Source of the DNA: Flavobacterium sp. SUN052
GTDB lineage: Bacteria; Bacteroidota; Bacteroidia; Flavobacteriales; Flavobacteriaceae
Assembly: GCF_028867935.1 (NCBI RefSeq)
Contig: NZ_JAPQNS010000007.1
Coordinates: forward strand, 62,001 to 126,000
Direction of reading: 5' to 3'
DNA length: 64,000 nucleotides
Each line of letters opens with the position of its first letter. Within the stretch, counting starts at the first letter, position 1. Made by a program: the position numbers and the translations under genes. Of this stretch, positions 8,039 to 16,770 are shown one piece after another. The notes beneath the pieces were generated by a model that searched no databases, was not told the origin of the DNA, and worked only from the letters and a program-made list of their open reading frames with translations.

Positions 8039-9352
8039 TTACGCAAAACGTCGTTTCAGAATTTCCACCAGCTCGCTTACTTCGTCGCTGCTCATATCCC
8101 AAAGGTACTGGCTGGCATAGCGATACGAGATCAGATCGAGTGCCTGACCGTAGTTCTCCATCTGGTCGAGCTCATCGATTGCCTGGGCGTAGGCCGTGCT
8201 GCTGCCGCTGAAAAGCTGGTTAATAAACCGGAATTTCTGGTTGAGCGAAATGCTTTTACCGATACTCTCGATAGGGGCCCGGTGAAACGCTTCGGCTACG
8301 CTTGTTGGTTCTTCAGCCTGGTTTTGTGGCGTAAGTTCGAGCGACATGCGGGGAGCCTCAAACGTTGTAGCCTGTCGCAACGATGCGCTGGTCATGGGCG
8401 AAGCTTCACTTACTGGAGCAGTAATCGGTTCGGAGAAAGGTTCGCGATCATACCGGTCCGTTTCCTCAGGAGCAAAATGAACGCCATTTCCCGAAGCTTC
8501 ATTGGTTGAGACGTCCGGAACGACCTGGGCTGGACTAAACTCGGGTTGATTTTGCTCCGTCGTTAACGTCAGAGTTGGCCGTAGTGCTGGGCTCGACCGG
8601 TCCATTGCCTCGGCGGCCGAAGTCGTTTTCGGAATAATTACGCCCGCTCCTACTGCTGGAACACTGGAGTCTAATTCAGTGTCGAAAAACGACCGTGCCG
8701 GACTTCCATTCACGGCATCAGGCGATGTTCTGAGCAGCGCATTGATATCCATTGGAACCTTTTCCGACAAAATGGCCACGTATCGGTCGTAGCGCTCCAA
8801 CTCGTGGCTCCGCTGCGACATGATCTCGTCCAAGCAATTAAGTGCCTGATTGACATACATAAACGGCTTGCCGTTCATCCGATCCACCAGACTTGTTGCT
8901 ACAAATTTGTTAATCTGGGTATAACGCACAATCTGCTTGGCAGCATCGGCCGTCAACGTGAAGTCGGGTTGATTACGCAGCAGTTCGTCGAAATAATAAC
9001 GGGAATCAAAAATCAGGGTAAGCGTCCGGCGGAGGGCATCGGCCAGCATGGGCTCTAGATACTCGCGCCGAACGGCTATGTGTTGCGAAACCACGTTCAT
9101 GAATGACCGCATGGCTTCTTCCACCTCTGGGTGGGTAAAATCGAAATAGGGACTACGGAACTTCTCCGTATCTGCCTTCCATTTGTCGAATAAATTACTG
9201 ACGATAAACATATTTATTTGCCCGATTGGTGTCAGGTTCAAAATCTGTTTACCGGAGATAAACGTGTGATTACTAAAAAAGTCGGCGCAAACCCGACGCG
9301 CATACGAGCGGGTGTAATCGGTCAGGGCGCTTTGGTGGAACTTGTTCGACAT
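8039..9352 (-). CDS. Conserved protein of unknown function
   Basis: 437-aa soluble protein with no signal peptide or membrane segment. The N-terminal 230 residues are helical and well ordered (for example YYFDELLRNQPDFTL and INKFVATSLVDRMNGKPF). Residues 230-370 are low-complexity, rich in Pro, Ser, Ala and Glu, probably a disordered linker. The C-terminal 70 residues (NQKFRFINQLFSGS onward, ending EILKRRF) form a compact helical module that I have the impression recurs in Bacteroidota proteins. I do not recognise a function. It is divergently arranged from tdk across a 209-bp gap. Confidence 0.8.
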   Translation of the reverse strand: MSNKFHQSALTDYTRSYARRVCADFFSNHTFISGKQILNLTPIGQINMFIVSNLFDKWKADTEKFRSPYFDFTHPEVEEAMRSFMNVVSQHIAVRREYLEPMLADALRRTLTLIFDSRYYFDELLRNQPDFTLTADAAKQIVRYTQINKFVATSLVDRMNGKPFMYVNQALNCLDEIMSQRSHELERYDRYVAILSEKVPMDINALLRTSPDAVNGSPARSFFDTELDSSVPAVGAGVIIPKTTSAAEAMDRSSPALRPTLTLTTEQNQPEFSPAQVVPDVSTNEASGNGVHFAPEETDRYDREPFSEPITAPVSEASPMTSASLRQATTFEAPRMSLELTPQNQAEEPTSVAEAFHRAPIESIGKSISLNQKFRFINQLFSGSSTAYAQAIDELDQMENYGQALDLISYRYASQYLWDMSSDEVSELVEILKRRFA

Positions 9353-9561
9353 TGGGAAAACTCGTTGCTTTGTATGAGGGTTGTATGCGGAATGAGTAGG
9401 CCAGTTGGCTGAATAATGATGCTAAAAAGCGGCTTTTTTTTGACTAAATCAAGTAATACTCAATTAGTAAACAGAGTTATTGAGCAAGTGTAACGGAAAC
9501 CACTCAGCATTCAGCAAATTTAGTGCCTAAGCCCTTGCTGCACTCCTAACGTCACGTTTCT

Positions 9562-10191
9562 ATGTTTATTGAACCAGCCTCCCGACGCGAACCGCCCCAC
9601 CTCCGAACTGGCTGGATTGAGGTCATCTGCGGCTCCATGTTTTCAGGAAAAACCGAAGAACTAATTCGCCGTCTTACCCGCGCCCGCATCGCCCGTTTAC
9701 ACGTTGTTATTGTGAAACCGGGTATCGATACGCGCTATCACGAAGCCGATATTGTTTCACATAATTCCTTGTCTATCAATTCAATTCCTGTACAAAAAGC
9801 GGACGAAATTCTAACCCATACGGGCGACTGCGATGTAGTCGGTATCGACGAAGCTCAGTTTTTCGATAGCGCTATTGTGGACGTTTGCGATCAGTTAGCC
9901 AATCAGGGAAAACGTGTCATCGTGGCGGGGCTGGACATGGATTTTTCGGGTAAGCCCTTCGGTTGCATGCCACAACTAATGGCAATGGCAGAGTACGTCA
10001 CCAAGGTTCATGCCATATGCGTTGTCTGTGGCGACATTGCCCATTATTCCTACCGCTTAGTCCCTTCTAAAGAGCGAGTTCTACTTGGCGAGACTGATAG
10101 CTATGAAGCCCGCTGCCGCCGGTGTTTCCATTTGGGTGCCGATGCGGAGAAAGTATTAAGCGGAACAGGCAAAGAGATGTTTAATGAGTAA
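9562..10191 (+). CDS. tdk: Thymidine kinase, type II
   Basis: 209-aa cytoplasmic enzyme that phosphorylates thymidine with ATP in pyrimidine salvage. The P-loop GSMFSGKT is at residues 24-31, the DEAQ motif with the catalytic Glu at 96-99, and two cysteine pairs (CVVC and CRRC) form the C-terminal zinc site typical of the TK1-like family. Length fits the family with a short N-terminal extension. The stop codon overlaps the porZ start by one base (TAATG), so the two are co-translated; this pairing probably reflects shared transcription rather than shared function. Confidence 0.97.
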   Translation: MFIEPASRREPPHLRTGWIEVICGSMFSGKTEELIRRLTRARIARLHVVIVKPGIDTRYHEADIVSHNSLSINSIPVQKADEILTHTGDCDVVGIDEAQFFDSAIVDVCDQLANQGKRVIVAGLDMDFSGKPFGCMPQLMAMAEYVTKVHAICVVCGDIAHYSYRLVPSKERVLLGETDSYEARCRRCFHLGADAEKVLSGTGKEMFNE

Positions 10192-12485
10192 TGCGCCATC
10201 TCCTGCTCGCTGTTTACTGGTACGCCAGCCTGGTGCTACTGCCCACTGCTCCCTGTTTCGCCCAGCCGGGCACCTGGAAAACTCATTTTAGCTACCGCTC
10301 GGCTCAGTCGGTAGCGGTGGTAGGGCAAAACGTATATGCGGCCACCCGCAACGGCTTCTTTCGGTACAACAAAACGACGGCTGAAACCAGCCTACTCACC
10401 CGCGACAATGGCTTGAGTGATGTGTCGATCAGTCGTGTTTTAGCGCTGCCCGATCAGCAACGACTAATGCTGGTCTATCGCTCTGGCACCATCGACTTTT
10501 TAAGCGTTAACGCTGAAGGTGAGCCAGTCGACGTGACAACGATTACAACTATCGCTACGTCGGACCGAATCCCAGCTGAATTTCGGGGTATCAACCATAT
10601 TAACCGGGTGGGCAATACAGCCTATCTCAGCACCGACTTTGGCCTGGTAGTGTTTGATCTGAGCCGCAACGAAATCCGGGATACGTATTTCAGCCCAGTC
10701 ATTGATAACAAGTCAAATTCCGCCCAAATCTTGATGACAGCCGTGTTAGGAGATAGCCTTTATGCGCTTATACCTTTCCTGTATGCACCTTACCGGCTTG
10801 CGCCAACTATCCGGGCAATCAAAATTTCGCCCTCAACCAATTTTGCTGACCCCACCAACTGGCGACCTTCAGAAAATCCGGCTTTATTTTTGACGGGAGT
10901 CCCAACCAGCCTTGTTACCAATGGAACACGACTGCTCCTTGCCCTGACTGAGACTAATGGCACCGGAAGCTTTCTGTTAAATCGAACACCCACCAGCAAG
11001 TGGACTTATTTCGACCAAAGCAAGGGCCGGGGGGCGAGTGTATTTGCCGGGCCAACAGGGGCCAGCGTGTTCACTGTTCCGACTACCGATATTCCGACCC
11101 TATCCGTGCCGGGTTCGGGTACTTTCACGGGTGTACTGCTGCAAGCACCCCGCGAGGTGATTCCTGATGGCAATCTGGCGTGGGTAGCCGATACCACCAA
11201 CGGTTTACTCGAAGCAAGTAGCGCTGGTTTCCGACGTGTGGCCCCCGAAGGCCCGTTTGCCGACGCCTTTCAAAATCTCTTTGCCTACGCCAATCAGTTA
11301 GTGGCCTTGCCGGGCGATAATCAACAAAACAGAACCGTACCGGATAGCAAGCCCGAAGTTGAGCAGTATGATGTGTCCGCTGGTCGCTGGACTAACAATC
11401 CTATTGCCAATCTGGCCCAGCCGTTCAACTCAGCCGCTTATTTACCTACTGAACGCCTGCTATTTATGGGGAGTTACGGGGGGGGATTATGGAGCCAAAC
11501 GGAAGGCAGTCCAACCATTCAGCGAGTCACAACGCCAGGCTTCATTAGTTCGCTCATAACTGCTCTCGCAACCGATGCCACTGGTAATGTATGGATCGGG
11601 GACCGGGCGGGCAGTGGTGGAGCTTCGCTGCATGTGCGCCGTCCCAGCGGACAGTTTGAGTCGTTTACCAGGCTAGGCGCGCTGCCCATTTCTCAGATTG
11701 TACCAGACGATTATGGCACCTTATGGCTCCGGCTAACTTACGGTGTACTACTAGCCTTCAACCCCGTAACAGGGCAGCAACGTTACTTTTCGACCATACC
11801 GGGCGATGGAAATTTACCCGGTAACACGGTTACGGCCATTGTCCGGGATCGCAACGGGCTGATCTGGGTTGGCACCGATCGGGGCGTGACGGTATTTGAC
11901 GATCCCTCGCAGGTCTTCATCGGCAACGTTTCAGCCAATACGCCAATATTCGATAGTCGGCGGTTGCTGGCGACCGAAACAATCACCGCGATGACGGTAG
12001 ATGGTGGAAACCGCAAATGGATTGCCACCGAGTCAGCTCTGTACCGTTTCGGACCCGATGGCACAACCCTCGAAAATCGGTTCACACCTGGCGATAGTCC
12101 GTTACCGTCGAGCACTATCAATGCACTAGCCATTGAACCCAGTAGCGGTCGGGTGTTCATCTCAACACCGGGCGGTTTGGTTTCCTACGGGGGCGTTGCT
12201 ACCGAACCATCGAATGCGCTCACAGGCATCACAGTTTTTCCAAATCCTGTTCGACCCGACTTTGCTGGTCTAGTTGGCATTCGTGGCTTAACCGACAATG
12301 CCGTAGTCAAGATTCTGGATGCCGCTGGCCAGCTGGTCTACGAAACGCGTGCCCAGGGCGGAACCGCTACATGGAATTTATTGGACTATCGCGGTCGTTC
12401 GGCCCAAACGGGTATATATTTGATCGTTGTGATTGCCGCCAATGGTGAGGAAGGAATAGCAGGGAAGCTGGCGGTGGTACGGTAA
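10191..12485 (+). CDS. porZ: PorZ-type T9SS component (propeller protein with C-terminal sorting domain)
   Basis: 764-aa protein matching PorZ, which in studied species sits on the cell surface and helps attach anionic LPS to type IX secretion cargo. A signal peptide (about 1-24) is followed by the family-typical GTWKTHFSYRSAQSVAV and two tandem beta-propellers with two-component-regulator-like blades (GLWVGT-like repeats: GNVWIGDRAG, GLIWVGTDRG, RKWIATESAL). The last 85 residues (VFPNPVRPDF to GKLAVVR) are a T9SS type A sorting domain, so the protein itself should pass through the system. It overlaps tdk by one base and is followed 11 bp later by a kinase gene. No other por genes lie in this window. 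Confidence 0.9.
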   Translation: MRHLLLAVYWYASLVLLPTAPCFAQPGTWKTHFSYRSAQSVAVVGQNVYAATRNGFFRYNKTTAETSLLTRDNGLSDVSISRVLALPDQQRLMLVYRSGTIDFLSVNAEGEPVDVTTITTIATSDRIPAEFRGINHINRVGNTAYLSTDFGLVVFDLSRNEIRDTYFSPVIDNKSNSAQILMTAVLGDSLYALIPFLYAPYRLAPTIRAIKISPSTNFADPTNWRPSENPALFLTGVPTSLVTNGTRLLLALTETNGTGSFLLNRTPTSKWTYFDQSKGRGASVFAGPTGASVFTVPTTDIPTLSVPGSGTFTGVLLQAPREVIPDGNLAWVADTTNGLLEASSAGFRRVAPEGPFADAFQNLFAYANQLVALPGDNQQNRTVPDSKPEVEQYDVSAGRWTNNPIANLAQPFNSAAYLPTERLLFMGSYGGGLWSQTEGSPTIQRVTTPGFISSLITALATDATGNVWIGDRAGSGGASLHVRRPSGQFESFTRLGALPISQIVPDDYGTLWLRLTYGVLLAFNPVTGQQRYFSTIPGDGNLPGNTVTAIVRDRNGLIWVGTDRGVTVFDDPSQVFIGNVSANTPIFDSRRLLATETITAMTVDGGNRKWIATESALYRFGPDGTTLENRFTPGDSPLPSSTINALAIEPSSGRVFISTPGGLVSYGGVATEPSNALTGITVFPNPVRPDFAGLVGIRGLTDNAVVKILDAAGQLVYETRAQGGTATWNLLDYRGRSAQTGIYLIVVIAANGEEGIAGKLAVVR

Positions 12486-12496
12486 AAATTATAAAG

Positions 12497-13540
12497 ATGA
12501 TTCTAGATTCCCAGCACCCCGAAGCCATCCAGCAGTATTTATCGCGCCGTGGATGGATTTGTGAAGACGAGCCGGTAGTGGCCGTTGAGAAACCCGGCGA
12601 AGGCAACATGAACTACACCCTGCGCGTTCGAACGGGCCAGCCAGGCAGTGGACAGGGTCTTAGAAGTCTGATTGTGAAACAGTCACGCCCGTATGTTGAG
12701 AAATACCCCAGCATTGCCGCCCCGGCCGAGCGAGCCGTAATGGAAGGCCAATTCTACCGAAAAACCCAGTCGATTCCTGCGCTCAACGCCTACCAACCCA
12801 ACCTGCTCGATCTCGACTACGACCACAATATTCTGGTTATGGAAGATTTGGGTGAGGCCAACGATTTCACCAACCTCTACCAACCCGGTATTACTTTGAC
12901 TGATGAAGAGTTAAGCGCTCTGATTGAATACGTCAGCACCCTTCATAATCAGTTTCGGCAAGCCACACCCGACCCAGCTTTTGCCAATGCAGCCATGTTG
13001 TCGTTGAATCACGAGCATATTTTTCGGTATCCGTACATGCTCGACAATGGTTTTGATCTGGATACGATTCAACCGGGTTTACAGGCTGCTGCGATGCCTT
13101 ACAAGCAGAACGAAGCCCTAAAAAACACCATTACGCAGCTCGGCACGGTCTATCTTGGCGAAACGAAGCGGGGGGCCGACTCCACGCTCCTTCACGGTGA
13201 TTATTATCCTGGTAGCTGGCTCCGAACAGCAGCCGACGTCAAAGTGATTGACCCCGAATTCTGTTTCTTCGGCCCCGCCGAATTTGATCTCGGCGTGATG
13301 TTGGCGCATATGCACCTGAGCGAACAACCTGAATCTGTGATTGATGCGACCCAGGCATTGTATGAAAAACCAGCCGGTTTTGATAACCAGTTGTTACAAC
13401 AATTTGTGGGCGTCGAGATTATGCGCCGACTCATTGGGTTAGCTCAGTTACCGCTATCATTGAGTTTAGAGAAAAAAGTAGAACTGCTGAAAAAGGCTGA
13501 ATTATTATTGAACGCAGAGCCACAAAGCGCACAGAAATAA
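12497..13540 (+). CDS. Aminoglycoside-phosphotransferase-fold kinase resembling S-methyl-5-thioribose kinase
   Basis: 347-aa cytoplasmic small-molecule kinase. The nucleotide loop GEGNMNYTLRV (34-44), LIVKQSRPYV with the ATP-binding Lys at 61, the catalytic LHGDYYPGSWL (about 233-243) and metal-binding IDPEF (about 249) follow the methylthioribose-kinase pattern more closely than antibiotic kinases do. MtnK would phosphorylate methylthioribose in methionine salvage; the next gene is an exported nucleoside hydrolase. The specific substrate is inferred only. Oddly, the last nine codons and the stop lie inside an intergenic-type CACAGAG repeat (13511-13575), so the C-terminal tail is repeat-derived. 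Confidence 0.85.
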   Translation: MILDSQHPEAIQQYLSRRGWICEDEPVVAVEKPGEGNMNYTLRVRTGQPGSGQGLRSLIVKQSRPYVEKYPSIAAPAERAVMEGQFYRKTQSIPALNAYQPNLLDLDYDHNILVMEDLGEANDFTNLYQPGITLTDEELSALIEYVSTLHNQFRQATPDPAFANAAMLSLNHEHIFRYPYMLDNGFDLDTIQPGLQAAAMPYKQNEALKNTITQLGTVYLGETKRGADSTLLHGDYYPGSWLRTAADVKVIDPEFCFFGPAEFDLGVMLAHMHLSEQPESVIDATQALYEKPAGFDNQLLQQFVGVEIMRRLIGLAQLPLSLSLEKKVELLKKAELLLNAEPQSAQK

Positions 13541-13575
13541 ATCACAAAACCCGTGTTCTTCGTATCTCTGTTTTC
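13511..13575. repeat. CACAGAG-family repeat, degenerate copy overlapping the kinase 3' end
   Basis: CGCAGAGCCACAAAGCGCAC on the left and CCGTGTTCTTCGTATCTCTG on the right share the vocabulary of the hairpin repeats at 14556 and 22852. The arms pair only weakly (about 16 of 25). The repeat covers the final codons of the kinase and ends 13 bp before the nucleoside hydrolase start. Confidence 0.5.
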
Positions 13576-13588
13576 AACAACCACTTTT

Positions 13589-14557
13589 ATGCACAGATTA
13601 CTGCCATTTCTTTTTCTCATTCTACTTGCTAACATTGCTCTTGCTCAGGCTCCACAGCCCCGTCGCATCTGGCTTGATACTGACCTCATTATTGGCTTGA
13701 AAGACAAAAATGCTCGTGAAGTCGACGATGCGGTGGCGCTCATTATGGCCCTGAAACACCCCGATAAAGTCCAGTTAGTCGGCATTAGCACCGTTACGTA
13801 TGTGAACTATGGCTACGGTGTGGCCCAAAACCTGCTGAAATGGTATAACAAGACGGGCCGTGATATTCCTGTTTACCGGGGGTCGGACACACTCCGCGAC
13901 ATTGGCCGCGAAAACGATGCAACCCGCGCGATGGCCGCTGCCCTCCGGCGCGAAAAAATGCCTATTCTGGCTATTGGGCCCGTTACAAACGTGGCTACTC
14001 TCGTTAAAAACCACCCCGATCTGATCCCTCAAATCGAAGAAGTTGTGGTATGCGCGGGCCGTACGCCCGGCTTACCCTTTAAACCAGGTTTGGAGAAGCT
14101 GTCGGTGGGTGATTATAATTTCGAGAAAGATCCTGAAGCCTTCCGGGTGCTGTTCGATGCGGGGGTACGCGTGGTGCTGTCAGGCTACGAATGCAGCGTG
14201 TATACTCTGCTGGGCAAAACAGATATTGACTTCTTGAACGGCAGTAAGCGCCCCGGCGACCAGTGGATGTACGACCAGTTTCGTCCCTGGCAGTTATACA
14301 ATAAGCAACTGTTTGGTATCGACGGGTTTGTCCCCTGGGATACAACGCCACTGGGCTATCTGACCCACCCGAACTATTTCAAATACTACACCGATATTCC
14401 GGTTCGTATCAACACGCGCCAAACCGACACCGGCGGCAACGGCACCAAGCCTTTCCTCGAAGTGTCGACCGATTATAAAGACACCAAATGGCGAGCGGTC
14501 TACGCGTACAAAACCCTGCCCGGATTTGAAGAATTGGTGATTGAAGCGTTGAAATAA
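13589..14557 (+). CDS. Nucleoside hydrolase (IUNH family), exported
   Basis: 322-aa hydrolase expected to split the N-glycosidic bond of nucleosides to ribose and base. I chose ATG at 13589 because it gives a clean signal peptide (MHRLLPFLFLILLANIALAQ); a GTG 36 bp upstream also opens the frame. The calcium-binding Asp set is D30, D32, D46 and D47, but the loop between DTD and DD is about ten residues longer than the usual DTDxGxDD. Family landmarks PVYRGSD and AIGPVTNVATLVKNHPD are present. It follows the kinase by 48 bp, a gap largely made of a repeat, and ends in the arm of another hairpin repeat. Periplasmic action and a substrate other than simple purine nucleosides are possible. Confidence 0.92.
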   Translation: MHRLLPFLFLILLANIALAQAPQPRRIWLDTDLIIGLKDKNAREVDDAVALIMALKHPDKVQLVGISTVTYVNYGYGVAQNLLKWYNKTGRDIPVYRGSDTLRDIGRENDATRAMAAALRREKMPILAIGPVTNVATLVKNHPDLIPQIEEVVVCAGRTPGLPFKPGLEKLSVGDYNFEKDPEAFRVLFDAGVRVVLSGYECSVYTLLGKTDIDFLNGSKRPGDQWMYDQFRPWQLYNKQLFGIDGFVPWDTTPLGYLTHPNYFKYYTDIPVRINTRQTDTGGNGTKPFLEVSTDYKDTKWRAVYAYKTLPGFEELVIEALK

Positions 14558-14670
14558 AACAGTTTTGACACGGAGTTCCACAGAGGAGCACAGAGCTTCA
14601 CAGAGTTTTTCTTATATTTTCTCTGTGTAACTCCGTGCTTCTCTGCGTATCTCCGTGTCAAAACTGTTTT
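14556..14670. repeat. CACAGAG-family repeat forming a 50-bp-arm hairpin
   Basis: AAAACAGTTTTGACACGGAG (14556-14575) is exactly complementary to 14651-14670. The pairing continues inward at 23 of 30 positions, leaving a T-rich 15-nt loop (14606-14620). Inside the arms the unit CACAGAG/CTCTGTG recurs with a 10-nt period. The repeat lies between the convergent nucleoside hydrolase and RluD-type genes and could end transcription in both directions. Confidence 0.85.
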
Positions 14671-14674
14671 TCTT

Positions 14675-15712
14675 TTATCCTCTTTTTCTCCACTTATCCA
14701 GCGCAGCGGCAAAATCGTCGGGTAAAGGCGAATCAAACTGCATCCATTGGCGGGTTCTCGGATGGGCAAACCCAAGCGATTTGGCATGCAGTGCCTGTCG
14801 GGGAATCAGTGCGAAGGCGTTGTCGACAAAGGCTTTGAACGAACCATTGGGGTTCCCCCGTAGCAACCGGTCGCCCCCGTACATAGCATCGTTGAAAAGC
14901 GGGTGACCAATGTGTTTGAAGTGCGCCCGAATCTGGTGCGTCCGTCCCGTTTCGAGGTTACACTGCACCAGCGACACATAGGTCAGGGGTTCCAGCGTTT
15001 TATAATGCGTTACGGCCCATTTCCCTTTGCTTTCATCATCGTAAATGGCTTGTACCTTGCGGTCTTTCACACTCCGTCCAATGTAGCCGGTTATGGTTCC
15101 ATCGGCGGGTTCAGGTATGCCCCAAACGAGTGCATTGTAAGTACGCTCGATGGTGTGGTCGAAGAACTGGCGGGCCAACGACGCCATAGCCAACTCCGTT
15201 TTAGCAATTACCATCAGGCCCGACGTATCCTTATCGATACGATGCACCAAGCCGGGGCGGATCACATCGGGCTGTGAATGGTTAGCCGCCATAGACGGGA
15301 GATGCTGAAAATGGTAGACCAAAGCATTTACCAGCGTGCCTGTCCAGTTGCCAAAGGCTGGATGTACCACCATGCCAGCGGGTTTGTTCAGCACCAGTAA
15401 ATCGGCGTCTTCGAAAATAATATCAAGCGGAATATTTTCGGGCAGAAGGTCAGTGGCCCGTGGCGGCTGGGCGAGAGCTACCGTGATTACATCCGCCGGT
15501 TTAACTTTGTAGCTGGCTTTGGTAGGCCGGTCGTTCACCCGCACCGACTCGACATCGATAGCCGCCTGAATTTTGGTGCGGCTTGCTTTGGGAAGTTTTA
15601 ACAGCAAAAAGCGGTCAATGCGCAGTAAGTTCTGGCCCGCGTCGACAACAATCCGGTGGTGTTCGTATAAGTCGTCTTCGTCGTCCGTAAAATCAGGTTG
15701 CTGATCAGTCAT
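14675..15712 (-). CDS. RluD-type 23S rRNA pseudouridine synthase
   Basis: 345-aa enzyme that isomerises uridines to pseudouridine in rRNA, most likely large-subunit rRNA. It has an S4 RNA-binding domain (about 28-80: LLRIDRFLLLKLPKASRTKI) and the RluA-family catalytic domain with HRIDKDTSGLMV at 157-168, the catalytic Asp being D160. VNKPAGMVVHP is represented by LNKPAGMVVHPAFG near 108. I chose ATG at 15712 (MTDQQP) rather than an upstream in-frame ATG (15754) because the acidic leader and S4 domain follow directly. The 3' end abuts the hairpin repeat at 14556-14670. Confidence 0.94.
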   Translation of the reverse strand: MTDQQPDFTDDEDDLYEHHRIVVDAGQNLLRIDRFLLLKLPKASRTKIQAAIDVESVRVNDRPTKASYKVKPADVITVALAQPPRATDLLPENIPLDIIFEDADLLVLNKPAGMVVHPAFGNWTGTLVNALVYHFQHLPSMAANHSQPDVIRPGLVHRIDKDTSGLMVIAKTELAMASLARQFFDHTIERTYNALVWGIPEPADGTITGYIGRSVKDRKVQAIYDDESKGKWAVTHYKTLEPLTYVSLVQCNLETGRTHQIRAHFKHIGHPLFNDAMYGGDRLLRGNPNGSFKAFVDNAFALIPRQALHAKSLGFAHPRTRQWMQFDSPLPDDFAAALDKWRKRG

Positions 15713-15832
15713 ATAGATTTGGGAATTGGGATCTCGGATTTCGGGCTTTAACAAGTATCAATTTATAAATCGTACCGAACCACCGAAATTCCAACGTGGC
15801 CGCCCGTTCGGTCTCAAATCCGAAACGTGGAC

Positions 15833-16744
15833 ATGCAAAATTACAGCACATATTTGTCATCCCAAGATTCTCCTCTTCAACGAATCGACCATCTTCTGGC
15901 CGAATCACTGCCAATCTCGTTGTATCTGAAGCGGGATGATCTGTTGCACCCGTTGGTATCAGGCAACAAGTGGCGTAAGCTGAAATATAATCTCATAGCT
16001 GCCCAGGAGCAGGGATTTCAAACGCTTCTGACCTTTGGTGGAGCCCGCTCTAACCACCTTTATGCTACTGCTGCTGCCGGTCAGTTGTTGGGACTGAAAA
16101 CCATTGGCGTAGTCCGTGGCGACGAACCGGCTTTACTCAATTCCCCCACCATTCAGTTTTGTCAGGCAGCTGGCATGACAATTCATCAGGTGAGCCGGGC
16201 TGCTTTTCGGGAAAAAGAATCACCTGATTTTCTGGCTAATCTGGCGCAACTGTTTGGCCCGGCCTATATCCTTCCCGAAGGGGGCACCAATGATCTTGCG
16301 ATCCGAGGCACTTCCGAAATAATGCCTGAACTAATGGATCAACTCGGCGCTGCTCCTGACGTCGTTTGTTGCGCCGTTGGAACGGGTGGCACAGTATTGG
16401 GACTAGCCACATCGGCCCCACCGCAAACCGATGTAATGGGGTTTATGGCGCTCAAAGGTTGGAGCCCACCCCTCGATCCAGCCCATCCAAACCTGACGTA
16501 TCAAAAAGATTATCATTTCGGTGGGTATGCCAAAACTACTCCCGAACTGCTCCGTTTCGTGGCTGATTTTGAAGCACAAACCGGCATTCTGATTGAGCAG
16601 GTCTACACCGCCAAAATGCTGTTTGGAGTGCTTGACTTAGCCAGTAAAGGCCATTTTAAGCCTAAGGCAACCGTTGTAGCCGTGCATACCGGAGGTTTGC
16701 AGGGGCGAGATGACATCTTGTTTAGAAAGCTGTCATCTCTTTAG
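15833..16744 (+). CDS. 1-aminocyclopropane-1-carboxylate deaminase/D-cysteine desulfhydrase family enzyme
   Basis: 303-aa PLP-dependent enzyme (fold type II). LYLKRDDLLHPLVSGNKWRKLKYNL near the N-terminus contains the PLP-binding Lys (GNKWRKL). FGGARSNHLYATAAAG is the phosphate/substrate region, and CCAVGTGGTVLGL is the glycine loop. Family members deaminate ACC to 2-oxobutanoate or release sulfide from D-cysteine; in bacteria without a plant association the D-cysteine activity is more often proposed. I use ATG at 15833; a GTG lies two codons upstream. It is divergent from the RluD-type gene and converges on Sua5. Confidence 0.92.
   Translation: MQNYSTYLSSQDSPLQRIDHLLAESLPISLYLKRDDLLHPLVSGNKWRKLKYNLIAAQEQGFQTLLTFGGARSNHLYATAAAGQLLGLKTIGVVRGDEPALLNSPTIQFCQAAGMTIHQVSRAAFREKESPDFLANLAQLFGPAYILPEGGTNDLAIRGTSEIMPELMDQLGAAPDVVCCAVGTGGTVLGLATSAPPQTDVMGFMALKGWSPPLDPAHPNLTYQKDYHFGGYAKTTPELLRFVADFEAQTGILIEQVYTAKMLFGVLDLASKGHFKPKATVVAVHTGGLQGRDDILFRKLSSL
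16707..16739. terminator. Weak inverted repeat at the convergent end of the deaminase and Sua5 genes
   Basis: GAGATGACA (16707-16715) pairs with TGTCATCTC (16731-16739) at the very end of the deaminase gene. A further TGTCATCT follows at 16769. There is no strong T-tract, so a terminator role is tentative. Confidence 0.3.
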
Positions 16745-16770
16745 TTTCCCAAGTGATTAGAGATAAGCTG

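Noticed and set aside
12497..13540. Aminoglycoside-resistance kinase
   Set aside because: The fold is shared, but the loop and DPEF sequences match methylthioribose kinases better and there is no resistance context.
15001..15020. GATTTTATAATGCG-like -10 sequences inside genes
   Set aside because: Chance matches inside coding sequence; sigma-70 enteric consensus is not the usual promoter in this phylum.
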